Shown piece by piece: positions 44,299-53,507 of a stretch of DNA of 64,000 bases (its first letter is position 1; each line of letters begins with the position of its first letter). Origin of the DNA: an uncultured Prevotellaceae bacterium (GTDB lineage: Bacteria > Bacteroidota > Bacteroidia > Bacteroidales > Bacteroidaceae); assembly GCA_902788605.1 (NCBI GenBank), contig CADAKX010000002.1:102896-166895 (forward strand), read 5' to 3'. The translations under genes were made by a program, and so were the position numbers. A model generated the notes under the pieces. It saw nothing but the letters and a program-made list of their open reading frames with translations, was not told the DNA's origin and ran no database searches.

Positions 44299-46464
44299 TT
44301 ACTTCAGGTAATCTTCAAAGTATTGTGTGATACGTTCGTGAAGGTGAACACTGGCATGACCGCGCATATTATGCTCCTCGCCAGGATAGGCAAAGAAGTC
44401 AGGCTGTGTACCGGCCTTAATGCATGCATCAAGGAACGACAAACAGTGTTGTGGTACTACGGTGTTGTCGTTGTATCCTGTAATAATCTGCAGTTTCCCC
44501 TTCAAGTCCTTGGCTTTGCTGATAAGGCTTGTTATGGCATAGCCTTCAGGATTGTTCTGAGGGGTACCCATATAACGTTCTCCGTACATCACTTCATACC
44601 ATTTCCAATCAATGACAGGACCGCCAGCCACGCCCACCTTGAATACATCAGGATAGTTGGTCATCAGGGATATAGTCATAAAACCACCAAACGACCAACC
44701 GTGCACACCCAGTCTGTCCATATCGACATATGGTAGTGTTCTTAGATAGTCGACTCCCTTCATTTGGTCTTGCATCTCTATCTGGCCCAGCTGATGGAAG
44801 GTGGCTTGTTCGAAGTCAAGTCCACGATTTTCTGAACCGCGGTTGTCGAGGATAAAAAGAATATATCCTTTCTGTGCCATATACGTTTCCCACGAGCGAC
44901 TGGACCAATGCCATGAGGCTTCTACGTTGTGAGCATGGGGACCACCATAGACATAGACCACTGTGGGGTATTTCTTTGTTGGGTCGAAGTTGACCGGCTT
45001 CACCATGCGCCAATAAAGGTCTGTCACGCCATCTGCCGCCTTGATGCTGCCACTTTCGTATTGTGGTACCGCATATTCTTTCCAGGGATCTTTCGATGTC
45101 AGTAATCTTAGGCTCTTTTTTGTTTGCGTGTTTATCATATCGATAATGCGCGGAACATTAGGCTCTGTATATTTATCATACAGCTTTATACCGTTGGCTG
45201 AGAGTACGCCTTTGTGTACACCCTTACCATTGTCGAGCAGGGTACGCTTGCCTGTCTTAATGTCGACGGCATAGAGGTTGCGTTGCAGGGGATGTAGCTC
45301 GTTTGATGCAATGATAACCGACTTATTCTTCTTGTTGAAACCCAGTATGTCCATTACCACCCATGGGCCCTTGGTTAGTTGTTTCACACATTCACCTTTT
45401 GTATTATATATATATAGGTGGTTGTAACCATCCTTCTGACTCTGCATAATAAATAGGTTGTTATCCCAGGGCAGGAAGATGATAGGGTTCTGTGGCTCCA
45501 CGTATTTTGAACTTGTTTCCCGATAGAGTTCACAAATACGATTACCCGTGGTGGCATCATAGCTCACTAGCCGACAGTCGTTCTGTTCACGGTTCAGTTC
45601 AAACATGTAGACAGTCTTTGAGTCTGGTCCCCAGGCAATGTTGGTAAAGTAACGGTCTGTAGGATCGCCAGTCTCTAGATAAATGGTTTTGTTAGTCTTT
45701 AAATCATATATGCCTACGGTGACTTTGTGGGAAGTCATGCCTGCCATAGGGTACTTGTCAGGTTCGTAAGAGGCGGTGCGTGGAAAGATGTCTACCTGAG
45801 GATAATCCGTAACCATGCTTTGGTCCATGCGATAGAATGCCAGGCGTAGTCCGTCGTTACTCCAGAAAGTACCCTTCTCTATGCCAAATTCGTTGCGGTG
45901 AACACTTTGCCCATAGACAATCTCACGACTTCCATCCGTTGTGAGTTGGTACTCCTTGCCTTGCGAATCTACTACATACAACTGATTCTCCTTGACGTAG
46001 GCTGTGGCACGTGATGTCTTGTTCCAGTCGTTGGAAGTCTGAGTTGAAACGCTGTCTTGCCATACTATTTCATGCGTTTTGAAGTTCAGCAAAAGGAATG
46101 ATTTTTTGTTGCCTAAAGTCACGAGTGGCTGGTCGGGATAGGGGAACGAGGCATTATAGAGGGTGCGTACGCAATTCTTATCGTCGCTATCCAACCATGT
46201 ATTGACCTCTTCGAGAGTGAATAACATGGTTTCCTTACCCGTTTTCTGGTTGACAAGGCAGCATTCTTCCACATCAGTCCTTATGAGTTCGTCTCCCCAC
46301 CATGCATACCATTTGTTCTCTGACTGCATGTTATGGTAGTTATTTCCGCCGAAGTTCAAGTCCTCGAGTGTGAACAGTTTCTGTGCAGACATATTTGATG
46401 ATGTAGAAAAAAGAAGGATGGACGCGACTATGCGCGTCCATTTGTTATTGAGTTTAATCTTCAT
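44299..46464 (-). CDS. S9 family dipeptidyl peptidase IV-like protease
   Basis: 721 residues with a signal peptide (KWTRIVASILLFSTSSNMSAQ). The N-terminal DPPIV_N beta-propeller (about 60-460) contains DQSMVTDYPQVDIFPRTA and similar repeats. The prolyl-oligopeptidase catalytic domain shows Ser591 in HGWSFGGF, Asp666 in GYNDNTV and His698 in EEHNMRG. It likely cuts dipeptides with Pro or Ala in position two from exported or diet-derived peptides in the periplasm. The Ser motif reads GWSFGG rather than the common GWSYGG. Its start overlaps the methyltransferase stop by 11 bp, so the two are co-transcribed. Confidence 0.92.
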   Translation of the reverse strand: MKIKLNNKWTRIVASILLFSTSSNMSAQKLFTLEDLNFGGNNYHNMQSENKWYAWWGDELIRTDVEECCLVNQKTGKETMLFTLEEVNTWLDSDDKNCVRTLYNASFPYPDQPLVTLGNKKSFLLLNFKTHEIVWQDSVSTQTSNDWNKTSRATAYVKENQLYVVDSQGKEYQLTTDGSREIVYGQSVHRNEFGIEKGTFWSNDGLRLAFYRMDQSMVTDYPQVDIFPRTASYEPDKYPMAGMTSHKVTVGIYDLKTNKTIYLETGDPTDRYFTNIAWGPDSKTVYMFELNREQNDCRLVSYDATTGNRICELYRETSSKYVEPQNPIIFLPWDNNLFIMQSQKDGYNHLYIYNTKGECVKQLTKGPWVVMDILGFNKKNKSVIIASNELHPLQRNLYAVDIKTGKRTLLDNGKGVHKGVLSANGIKLYDKYTEPNVPRIIDMINTQTKKSLRLLTSKDPWKEYAVPQYESGSIKAADGVTDLYWRMVKPVNFDPTKKYPTVVYVYGGPHAHNVEASWHWSSRSWETYMAQKGYILFILDNRGSENRGLDFEQATFHQLGQIEMQDQMKGVDYLRTLPYVDMDRLGVHGWSFGGFMTISLMTNYPDVFKVGVAGGPVIDWKWYEVMYGERYMGTPQNNPEGYAITSLISKAKDLKGKLQIITGYNDNTVVPQHCLSFLDACIKAGTQPDFFAYPGEEHNMRGHASVHLHERITQYFEDYLK

Positions 46465-47977
46465 TGTCTATAAATCGGTTGTTACGTTTTCCTCCTTTAC
46501 CTTTTCTATCAAATCGGTCGCGCTCTCCACGGCCTTTTTGGAAGCCTTTGGTGTCTCTAGATCTTTTGGAATCTCTGAAATCTCTAGACTCCCTTGAATC
46601 TCGAGATTCTTTTGATCTCCTGGGGCTTTTTGAATCTTTGAAATCACGATCTCTTGAGTTCATCTCGTGACGGTGGAAGGTGAATGAGCGGATATCGCTG
46701 CCTTCGTTTTCCTCCTGCTCGTCCAGTCGCTGCTTAAACTCGCGGTTCTTCTTGAAGCGATGTTTCTCAGCCATCTGGCGCTTTTCATCTTCAGTTTTTA
46801 CTGTGCCACCTTCGCTGCGGAAAGTCTTCAGTTTTCCGTCAAAAATTTGATATTTGCGGAACTCGCACTCCAGCGAACCATTATATACGGGAATCTTGAT
46901 GCTAGGCTTCAAACCAATCTGCTCGAAACACTCCTCGCGATATGATAGAATCCACGCATCGTTGTTGAGGAACTGATGTTTCAGTCGTTCGCCAATCATA
47001 CGGTATGTGCCTAGGAGGTCTGGTGTTGAGATACGTTCACCATAAGGTGGATTGCATACTAGGATGCTCTTTTCTTTGGGTTGTGTGAAGTCCTTAAAGT
47101 CCTGTTGCTCGACGGTGATGTCGGCAGTTAGACCTGCGGCCTTGGCATTGAGTCGAGCTGTGTTTACAGCCTTCATATCAATATCATAGCCATAGATATG
47201 GTGCTTGAACTCACGTTCCTTAGAGTCGTCATTGTATATCTGGTCAAAAAGGTCTGCGTCAAAGTCTGGCCATTTTTCAAAGGCATATTCCTTTCGGAAG
47301 AGACCTGGTGCCATGTTGCGAGCAATGAGGGCAGCCTCGATAAGTAGTGTGCCCGAGCCGCACATGGGGTCAATGAAGTCTGTCTCTCCTTGCCATCCCG
47401 TCATCAGAATCATACCAGCTGCCAAAACTTCGTTGAGTGGAGCCTCTACGCTTTCCTGACGGTAGCCGCGACGGTGCAGAGATTCTCCACTGGAGTCAAG
47501 ACACAGTGTACATTCGCTCTTGTCTGGTGCCACATCGGCGATATGGATATGAAGACGCAAATCTGGGTTGGCCACAGAGATGTTAGGTCGGCTTCCAGTC
47601 TTCTCGCGGAACTGGTCCACAATGGCGTCCTTCACCTTATAGCTAACAAATTTTGAGTGGCGAAACTCCTCAGAGAACACCACAGAGTCAACGGCAAACG
47701 TACGATCGTTGCCTAAATATTCGCTCCAGTCGATTTTTTTGATTTCCTCGTAGACGTCATCAGCGCTTTGAGCTTTGAAACGATGGATAGGTTTCAGGAT
47801 CTTGATGGCCGTATGCAAAGAGAAGTTGGCGCGGTACATCATTTCCTTGTCACCTGTAAACGACACCATGCGTCTACCAATATGTACGTTGTTTGCCCCC
47901 AATTGGGTCAGTTCTTTCGCCAGCACAGGTTCCAGTCCCATGAACGTTTTGGCGATGAGTTCGAATTCGTTTTCCAT
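46454..47977 (-). CDS. THUMP-domain rRNA methyltransferase (RlmL N-terminal-type) with RS-rich tail
   Basis: 507 residues. The THUMP RNA-binding domain spans about 1-160, and the class I methyltransferase domain has FIDPMCGSGTLLIEAAL (SAM binding, about 201-217) and the amino-methylating motif VCNPPYGER at about 307-315. This matches the m2G2445 half of RlmL (23S rRNA). The C-terminal RlmK half is absent, as in other short homologues. Residues about 441-500 are instead a low-complexity tail rich in Arg, Ser, Asp and Lys (RDSRESRDFRDSKRS), ending in FIDNED. It is followed by the overlapping DPP4-like gene. Confidence 0.88.
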   Translation of the reverse strand: MENEFELIAKTFMGLEPVLAKELTQLGANNVHIGRRMVSFTGDKEMMYRANFSLHTAIKILKPIHRFKAQSADDVYEEIKKIDWSEYLGNDRTFAVDSVVFSEEFRHSKFVSYKVKDAIVDQFREKTGSRPNISVANPDLRLHIHIADVAPDKSECTLCLDSSGESLHRRGYRQESVEAPLNEVLAAGMILMTGWQGETDFIDPMCGSGTLLIEAALIARNMAPGLFRKEYAFEKWPDFDADLFDQIYNDDSKEREFKHHIYGYDIDMKAVNTARLNAKAAGLTADITVEQQDFKDFTQPKEKSILVCNPPYGERISTPDLLGTYRMIGERLKHQFLNNDAWILSYREECFEQIGLKPSIKIPVYNGSLECEFRKYQIFDGKLKTFRSEGGTVKTEDEKRQMAEKHRFKKNREFKQRLDEQEENEGSDIRSFTFHRHEMNSRDRDFKDSKSPRRSKESRDSRESRDFRDSKRSRDTKGFQKGRGERDRFDRKGKGGKRNNRFIDNED

Positions 47978-47997
47978 TTTCTATTTGATTTCGCGTG

Positions 47998-48028
47998 CAA
48001 ATATACTAAAAAAAGGGGGGGAAACAAA
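47998..48028 (-). promoter_or_regulatory. promoter of rlmL-dpp4 operon with A7G7 spacer
   Basis: Minus-strand TTTG at 48028-48025 and TATATTTG at 48005-47998. The 19-bp spacer (48006-48024) holds a run of seven A (48008-48014) and seven G (48015-48021) read on the plus strand. Both elements match consensus at the present tract length. Confidence 0.75.
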
Positions 48029-48045
48029 ATAAATATGAATTAATT

Positions 48046-48075
48046 TTTGCATTTCGGATTTATTTTGTACTTTTG
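48046..48075 (+). promoter_or_regulatory. promoter of the PAS-histidine kinase gene
   Basis: TTTG at 48046-48049 and TACTTTTG at 48068-48075, spacer 18 bp, divergent from the rlmL promoter. A mini-ORF (ATG at 48081, three codons then TAA) lies in the leader before the kinase ATG at 48097. Confidence 0.7.
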
Positions 48076-48096
48076 CATCAATGAAAACCTAAAAGA

Positions 48097-49362
48097 ATGA
48101 TGAACATGCTACTAATTTTCATGACACATATTTTTCTAATCAGTGCTCAGCGTTTAGAGGTGCTGCCCTTTGCGTTACTGGGTTTTGTGATGTTAGTACT
48201 TGTATTCTTCGTTCGTTTTCAAATGCGCAATACCAAGCGCATCAAGTCTGAGTTGAAGATTCTTGAATCGCTGCATAAGCATAATGTGGAATATGAGTTT
48301 GTGCTCGAAGTGATGCGCCTGTCAATATGGCATTTTGATACTATAACAGGCAAGCTAACCTTTGAACAGGATTTTCGTGAGAAGGGCAATAAGTATTTTA
48401 CGAATGTTGATGGCATGCCGATGGACGAAAGTGTCATGACCCTTGATCCGCGTGATGCTGATAGAGTAGGTAAGGCGCTTTCTGACCTTTGCCAAGGTCG
48501 TATGTCATCTTATCATGAGATTTATCGTGTTAAGGTGCCTTATGATAACTCATTCTATTGGGAAGAGAGTTATGCTACCATTGCCGAGCGTGATACAGAG
48601 GGCAAGCCTACGAAGATTATCGGAACAACGATGCGAGTTGATGAACGCAAGGCAATGGAGGAGGCTTTGGTTAAGGCTCGTAATCGTGCAGAAGAGAGTG
48701 ACCGTCTGAAGACGGCCTTTATAGCTAATATGAGTCATGAGATACGTACGCCGTTGAATGCCATTGTTGGCTTCACTAGTCTGTTGCCAGATATCACTGA
48801 TGATGCTGAGCGTCGCAGTCTACTTGATTTGGTTAATGAAAATACTCAGAAACTACTACATATTGTGGACGATGTCGTGAATATCTCAAAGATAGAGTCT
48901 GGACAGGAGGAATTAGTGATGACCACCTTCGACCTCAATATGATGTTGGTGGAAGCAATGAGCCATTTTGCCGAGCGTCTGAAACCAGGTGTAGAGCTAA
49001 ATGTTGAGTTTGCTCAGGAGTCCCTGACCATTACCACCGATATGATTCGTTTGAGCACCATAGCAAAGCATCTGGTTTCAAATGCTATGAAGTTTACCGA
49101 TCAGGGCTCAATTGTGGTAGGATGCGATGCTCCTGTTGATGGCCGAGTCTGTTTCTGGGTGCGCGATACAGGTAAGGGTATTGCCGAAGAAAACTATGAG
49201 CGCATCTTTGAACGTTTCTTTAAAGTAGATGAGTTTATTCCAGGAGCAGGTCTTGGTCTCAGTATCTGCCGTGTAATGGCCTTTAGCCTGGGTGGCGATG
49301 TCACTGTGGAGTCGAAGTTAGGCGAGGGGTCCACCTTTAGGGTCGATATCCCAATCAAATAA
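48097..49362 (+). CDS. membrane sensor histidine kinase with PAS domain
   Basis: 421 residues. Two hydrophobic stretches in the first 40 residues (LLIFMTHIFLIS and FALLGFVMLVLVFFVRF) anchor it. A PAS fold at about 65-180 (SIWHFDTITGKLTFE, then IIGTTMRVDERKAMEEAL) is followed by HisKA with His214 in NMSHEIRTPLN and a full HATPase_c domain (VSNAMKFTDQGSI, VRDTGKGI, GLGLSICRVM). There is no attached receiver and no response regulator beside it. The start could be any of the first Met codons; the first is given. It stands alone, divergent from rlmL-dpp4. Confidence 0.9.
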   Translation: MMNMLLIFMTHIFLISAQRLEVLPFALLGFVMLVLVFFVRFQMRNTKRIKSELKILESLHKHNVEYEFVLEVMRLSIWHFDTITGKLTFEQDFREKGNKYFTNVDGMPMDESVMTLDPRDADRVGKALSDLCQGRMSSYHEIYRVKVPYDNSFYWEESYATIAERDTEGKPTKIIGTTMRVDERKAMEEALVKARNRAEESDRLKTAFIANMSHEIRTPLNAIVGFTSLLPDITDDAERRSLLDLVNENTQKLLHIVDDVVNISKIESGQEELVMTTFDLNMMLVEAMSHFAERLKPGVELNVEFAQESLTITTDMIRLSTIAKHLVSNAMKFTDQGSIVVGCDAPVDGRVCFWVRDTGKGIAEENYERIFERFFKVDEFIPGAGLGLSICRVMAFSLGGDVTVESKLGEGSTFRVDIPIK

Positions 49363-49420
49363 TCCCTTTCTTATTTCTTCCTTCCGCTTCTGTTTCAATA
49401 ATTATGTATCTCATTGTCTT

Positions 49421-50416
49421 TTAACGGAAGGAGTCTGTGAGCAGCTTAATTTCAATTTGAGGAGCTATGCGTTCGTACAATATATTATACACAGCGTCGA
49501 GGATAGGCATGTTCACGTGCCAGTGACGATTGATTTCCTTCATACACTTTGTTCCGAAATACCCCTCAGCTATCATCTCCATCTCCATCTGAGCCGACTT
49601 GACACTATAGCCTTTGCCAATCATTGTGCCGAAGACACGGTTTCTTGAGAAGTTCGAATAGCCCGTTACCAATAGGTCGCCCAAATAGACGCTGTCGTAG
49701 ACATTACGCTCTATTGGATGTACTGTTTTCAGGAATCGTGCCATTTCTTGTACAGCGTTTGAAATCAATACGGCCTGAAAGTTATCTCCAAATTTTAGTC
49801 CGTTGCAGATGCCGGCTGCAATGGCATAGACGTTTTTTAGTACCGAAGAATATTCGATACCGATAACGTCGGTCGATGTCTTTGTCTTGATAAACTGGCT
49901 ATTAAGCACGTCAGCAAAGGCCTGTGCCTTTTCCATGTCCGAGCAACCAACTGTTAAATAGCTCAGTCGTTCCAATGCCACTTCTTCAGCATGGCTTGGA
50001 CCGCCGATGCAAGCTAAGTTGTCGTGGGGCACATCAAAGACCTGATGGAAATACTCTGTACAAATCAGGTTCTCATCTGGTACGATACCTTTGATGGCCG
50101 TCACGATAAACTTATCCTTTAGTCTTACCTTTAGTTTCTTTAGGTGATTCTTTAGATAGGGTGAGGGCACCACGAAGACCAGTGTGTCGTAGGCCTCGAC
50201 AATCTTGTTGAGATCACTGTTAAACTCAATCTCCTTGATGTTAAAATGTACGCTAGTAAGATAGCTGGGATTATGGGTCAGACGCTTAAAATCCTCAATC
50301 TGGTCCTCACGACGCATATACCAGCCTATGTGATGGGTCTTTCCCACCACAATCTTGGCAATGGCTGTGGCCCATGAGCCTCCGCCAATAATCGCTATCT
50401 TACCGCAGTCGAACAT
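49421..50416 (-). CDS. gpsA: NAD(P)H-dependent glycerol-3-phosphate dehydrogenase
   Basis: 331 residues from the ATG at 50416. It makes sn-glycerol-3-phosphate from dihydroxyacetone phosphate for phospholipid synthesis. The Rossmann motif IAIIGGGSWATAIAK is near the start. The catalytic Lys is in EYSSVLKNVYAIAAGI, and the NSDL / VVPSPYL and GPSHAEEVA segments fit the family. The frame runs upstream to 50452, but the extra residues come from an AT-rich word repeat directly after lysS, so the shorter start is preferred. It is the second gene of the lysS unit. Confidence 0.94.
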   Translation of the reverse strand: MFDCGKIAIIGGGSWATAIAKIVVGKTHHIGWYMRREDQIEDFKRLTHNPSYLTSVHFNIKEIEFNSDLNKIVEAYDTLVFVVPSPYLKNHLKKLKVRLKDKFIVTAIKGIVPDENLICTEYFHQVFDVPHDNLACIGGPSHAEEVALERLSYLTVGCSDMEKAQAFADVLNSQFIKTKTSTDVIGIEYSSVLKNVYAIAAGICNGLKFGDNFQAVLISNAVQEMARFLKTVHPIERNVYDSVYLGDLLVTGYSNFSRNRVFGTMIGKGYSVKSAQMEMEMIAEGYFGTKCMKEINRHWHVNMPILDAVYNILYERIAPQIEIKLLTDSFR

Positions 50417-50452
50417 GCTTCTAATTGACAATTGAAAAAATAGATTTGACAA
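50417..50452. repeat. AATTGACAATT-type word repeat between gpsA and lysS
   Basis: The 36-bp gap consists of AATTGACAATTG, an A-run, and TTGACAATTAG, giving a direct repeat of TTGACAATT. It has the same character as the string inside the GH31 gene at 24420-24451. Confidence 0.6.
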
Positions 50453-52240
50453 TTAGGCTTGCGCCTTGTCAATCCAACTCTGAACCTCGTTCAGTGATGG
50501 CTTCTCGTAGTTCAACTTGAACTTCTTGTTAATCTCGCCAATCTTCTGCTGCAGACCTTGTGCCTTCTCATCCTTGATGTCCTGGATGAGATAGAAGCCG
50601 GCCTTTCGCAATACGTAAGCCCAATTCTCGGGTACACCGATGGTGGCCCATTCCTGAATACTGCTCTGAGGAGCTTTCTTCTCAGGCTTCATCTGGGGGA
50701 ATAACATTACTTCGCCGATGGCAAACTTACCTGTGAGTAGCATAACCAGACGGTCGATACCGATACCGATACCAAATGTAGGAGGCATACCGTACTGCAG
50801 CGCACGCAAGAAGTCGTGATCGATAATCATAGCCTCGTCGTCGCCCTTATCTGCCAACTTCATCTGCTCGATGAAACGCTCCTCCTGGTCGATAGGATCG
50901 TTGAGCTCAGAGTAGGCGTTAGCCAGCTCCTTGCCATTCACCATCAGCTCGAAACGCTCGGTAAGACCGGGCTTAGAACGATGCATTTTGGTAAGAGGTG
51001 ACATCTCAACAGGATAATCGGTAATGAAGGTAGGTTGAATGAAGGTACCCTCGCAGAACTCGCCAAAGAGCTCGTCGATGAGTTTACCCTTACCCATTGT
51101 CTCGTCTACATCCATGCCCTTCGACTTGCAGAACTCGCGAATCTCGTCCTCGGTCTTGCCATCGCAGTCGAAACCAGTCTTCTCCTTGATAGCATCGAGG
51201 ATAGGCAGGCGACGGAATGGGGCCTTGAATGAAATAACCTTACCGTCAATTTCAACCTCGGGCTTGCCGTTAACGGCTGTACAGATATCTTCCAGCATCT
51301 TCTCAGTAAAGGTCATACCCCACAGAAGGTCTTTATAACTCACGTAAAGCTCCATGCAAGTGAACTCGGGATTGTGAGTCTTGTCCATACCTTCGTTACG
51401 GAAGTTCTTACCCATCTCGTAAACACCCTCGAAGCCACCAACAATGAGACGCTTCAGGTAGAGCTCTGTAGCAATACGCATGTACATGTCCTGATTCAGA
51501 GCATTGAAATGGGTGATGAACGGACGGGCCGATGCGCCACCAGCGATGTTCTGAAGAATTGGTGTGTCCACCTCTGTGTAACCTGCGTTATCGAGGATAC
51601 GGCGCATGGTGCGGATGATGGTGGCACGTTTAAGGAACGTCTCTTTGACGCCAGCGTTTACAACAAGATCCACATAGCGCTGACGATAGCGCAACTCAGG
51701 ATCATCAAACGCATCGTACACCTTACCGTCAGCATCGGTCTTTACCACGGGCAGTGGTTTTAGACTTTTGCTCAGCACAGTCAGTTCCAGCACGTGAACG
51801 CTAATTTCTCCTGTTTTTGTACGGAACACGTAACCCTTCACACCTATAAAATCGCCTAGGTCGAGAAGCTTCTTGAATACAATATTGTAGAGGTCTTTAT
51901 TCTCGTCTGGACAGATGGCGTCACGCTGTACGTATACTTGGATACGCCCCTTTGAGTCCTGCAACTTAGCAAAGGCTGCTTTACCCATGATGCTCTTGCT
52001 CATGATTCGTCCGGCGATGCTCACCATGCGGCTGTTTTCTGGTGTAGCCGTTTCGCGTACATCGTTACCTTCTTCATCTTTTCCTATGACGGGCAGATCC
52101 TCGAAGTTTTCAATGATATCGGTGCTCCATGCATTTACGGGATACTCTGCTGCAGGGTAGGGGTTAATGCCCATCTTGCGCAACTCGTCGAGCGACTGTC
52201 GACGGAGAATTTCTTGTTCACTCAGTTCAAGTATGTTCAT
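50453..52240 (-). CDS. lysS: lysyl-tRNA synthetase, class II
   Basis: 595 residues. The N-terminal OB fold (VSIAGRIMSKSIMGKAAFAKLQDSKGRIQVY) is followed by the class II core: motif 1 near the dimer interface, motif 2 (FRNEGMDKTHNPEFTCMELY) and motif 3 (GIGIGIDRLVMLL). About 75 residues follow motif 3 (from QSSIQEWATIGVPENW to the end), an extension absent from E. coli LysS (505) and typical of Bacteroidetes. It has its own promoter 33 bp upstream and is followed by gpsA. Confidence 0.97.
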   Translation of the reverse strand: MNILELSEQEILRRQSLDELRKMGINPYPAAEYPVNAWSTDIIENFEDLPVIGKDEEGNDVRETATPENSRMVSIAGRIMSKSIMGKAAFAKLQDSKGRIQVYVQRDAICPDENKDLYNIVFKKLLDLGDFIGVKGYVFRTKTGEISVHVLELTVLSKSLKPLPVVKTDADGKVYDAFDDPELRYRQRYVDLVVNAGVKETFLKRATIIRTMRRILDNAGYTEVDTPILQNIAGGASARPFITHFNALNQDMYMRIATELYLKRLIVGGFEGVYEMGKNFRNEGMDKTHNPEFTCMELYVSYKDLLWGMTFTEKMLEDICTAVNGKPEVEIDGKVISFKAPFRRLPILDAIKEKTGFDCDGKTEDEIREFCKSKGMDVDETMGKGKLIDELFGEFCEGTFIQPTFITDYPVEMSPLTKMHRSKPGLTERFELMVNGKELANAYSELNDPIDQEERFIEQMKLADKGDDEAMIIDHDFLRALQYGMPPTFGIGIGIDRLVMLLTGKFAIGEVMLFPQMKPEKKAPQSSIQEWATIGVPENWAYVLRKAGFYLIQDIKDEKAQGLQQKIGEINKKFKLNYEKPSLNEVQSWIDKAQA

Positions 52241-52272
52241 GTCTAATATTCGAATATTATGCTATTTGGGTG

Positions 52273-52303
52273 CAAAGTTACGAAAAAAAGAGAGAAACAC
52301 AAA
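52273..52303 (-). promoter_or_regulatory. lysS-gpsA promoter
   Basis: Minus-strand TTTG at 52303-52300 and TAACTTTG at 52280-52273 with a 19-bp spacer; full consensus match. The ATG lies 33 bp downstream. Confidence 0.8.
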
Positions 52304-52391
52304 ACGAAAACCTGTTTTAATCGTTAAACAGATTTAATAACATCGTGTTTTGACCAATAGACTCTTTTTGGTAACTGCCTAATTTTACGGG

Positions 52392-53417
52392 TTATTTGAT
52401 GCCCCGTTGGTTTAATGCCTCAGAATAGCGGGCTGCATTCTTTAGATGCTCCTGATAGCTCACGGCAAAGTTGTGCGTACCCGAGAAATCCTCTTTGGCG
52501 CACATATACAAATAGTTGTGTTGTACACGATTCAGTACGGCATCAATTCCCTGAATAGAGGCTACCTTGATGGGGCCTGGTGGCAGGCCGATATTCTTAT
52601 AGGTATTATAGGGACTGTTGACTGTGAGGTGATTGTGGTAGATACGTTTCAGCGAAAAGTCCTGAAGGGCAAATTTTACTGTTGGGTCAGCTTGCAAGGG
52701 CATGCCCACCTTTAGTCTGTTCAGATACATGCCTGCAATCATGGGTTTTTCGCCGTTGTTAGCAGTTTCTTCGTCGATGATGCTGGCCAGAGTGCATACT
52801 TGCTCTGGTGACAAACCCAGTCTAGAAGCCTTCTGACGACGTTCGGTCGTCCAAAAAGCGTCGTGTTCTTTGACCATGCGTTGCATGAATTTGTCGATGT
52901 CGGTGTTCCAATATACTTCATAAGTGTTGGGAACGAAAAGACTGGCAATTGTGGCTGTGTCGTAACCTAGTTTCTGGCAGTAATCATTGCTTTTGAGAAT
53001 CTTGACGATGCAGGCGCTGTCTAGCATCAGCTTGGCCGATAGACGTGCTGCCAGTTGAGGCATGGTGCGACTTTCGGGGATGGTGAGCATTAGGGGTTCT
53101 TGACGCCCATTTCGAATCATGCGGAATACGTCTATAGTGCTGATACTTGGTTCGATGGCATAGCGTCCAGGACGGATGTTCTCGTTGTAGTCAAAATGAC
53201 GTGCCAATGTGCGAAATCCGGTAAGAGCGTGCGAAGTGGCAACAGACTTCAATTTGATATAGACAGAGTCTGCCGTATCATCGTTGTCGATATAGACGTA
53301 CTGCTTGTCAGCGTGACTTGAAAACGCTGTGAAGAAATAAAAATAGCCTATGGCTGCTACGCCAGCCAAACAGAGGAGGGCTGGGATAAGATAGAGTTTT
53401 GCTTTGCTGCGTTTCAT
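52392..53417 (-). CDS. mltG: endolytic murein transglycosylase MltG
   Basis: 341 residues. A short cytoplasmic start and one membrane helix (LIPALLCLAGVAAIGYFYFF) anchor a periplasmic LysM-like and YceG catalytic domain that cuts nascent peptidoglycan. The family motif appears as LASIIDEETANNGEKPMIAG followed by YLNRLKVGMPLQADPTV. In most family members the segment reads ASIVExET; here the first acidic residue is Asp215 and Glu217 is kept. The end NFAVSYQEHLKNAARY is normal. It has its own -7 element; the gene is divergent from the HAD phosphatase gene. Confidence 0.93.
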   Translation of the reverse strand: MKRSKAKLYLIPALLCLAGVAAIGYFYFFTAFSSHADKQYVYIDNDDTADSVYIKLKSVATSHALTGFRTLARHFDYNENIRPGRYAIEPSISTIDVFRMIRNGRQEPLMLTIPESRTMPQLAARLSAKLMLDSACIVKILKSNDYCQKLGYDTATIASLFVPNTYEVYWNTDIDKFMQRMVKEHDAFWTTERRQKASRLGLSPEQVCTLASIIDEETANNGEKPMIAGMYLNRLKVGMPLQADPTVKFALQDFSLKRIYHNHLTVNSPYNTYKNIGLPPGPIKVASIQGIDAVLNRVQHNYLYMCAKEDFSGTHNFAVSYQEHLKNAARYSEALNQRGIK

Positions 53418-53440
53418 GTTCTTTTTTCTATGAGTGAATG

Positions 53441-53448
53441 CAAAGGTA
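53441..53448 (-). promoter_or_regulatory. -7 element of mltG promoter
   Basis: The minus strand reads TACCTTTG at 53448-53441, 24 bp before the mltG ATG. No clear -33 TTTG. Confidence 0.55.
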
Positions 53449-53491
53449 TAAAAAAAACAGTAACTTCGTGCAGTTTTACCTGGAAAATTAC

Positions 53492-53499
53492 TACTTTTG
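53492..53499 (+). promoter_or_regulatory. -7 element of HAD phosphatase promoter
   Basis: TACTTTTG at 53492-53499, with only 8 nt to the ATG at 53508. This argues against the longer open frame from 53430 and implies a very short leader. Confidence 0.55.
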
Positions 53500-53507
53500 C
53501 ATTCAAA

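Noticed and set aside
53430-53507. 26-residue N-terminal extension of the HAD phosphatase
   Set aside because: It overlaps the promoter region of both divergent genes, and HAD motif I normally lies within the first 15 residues.
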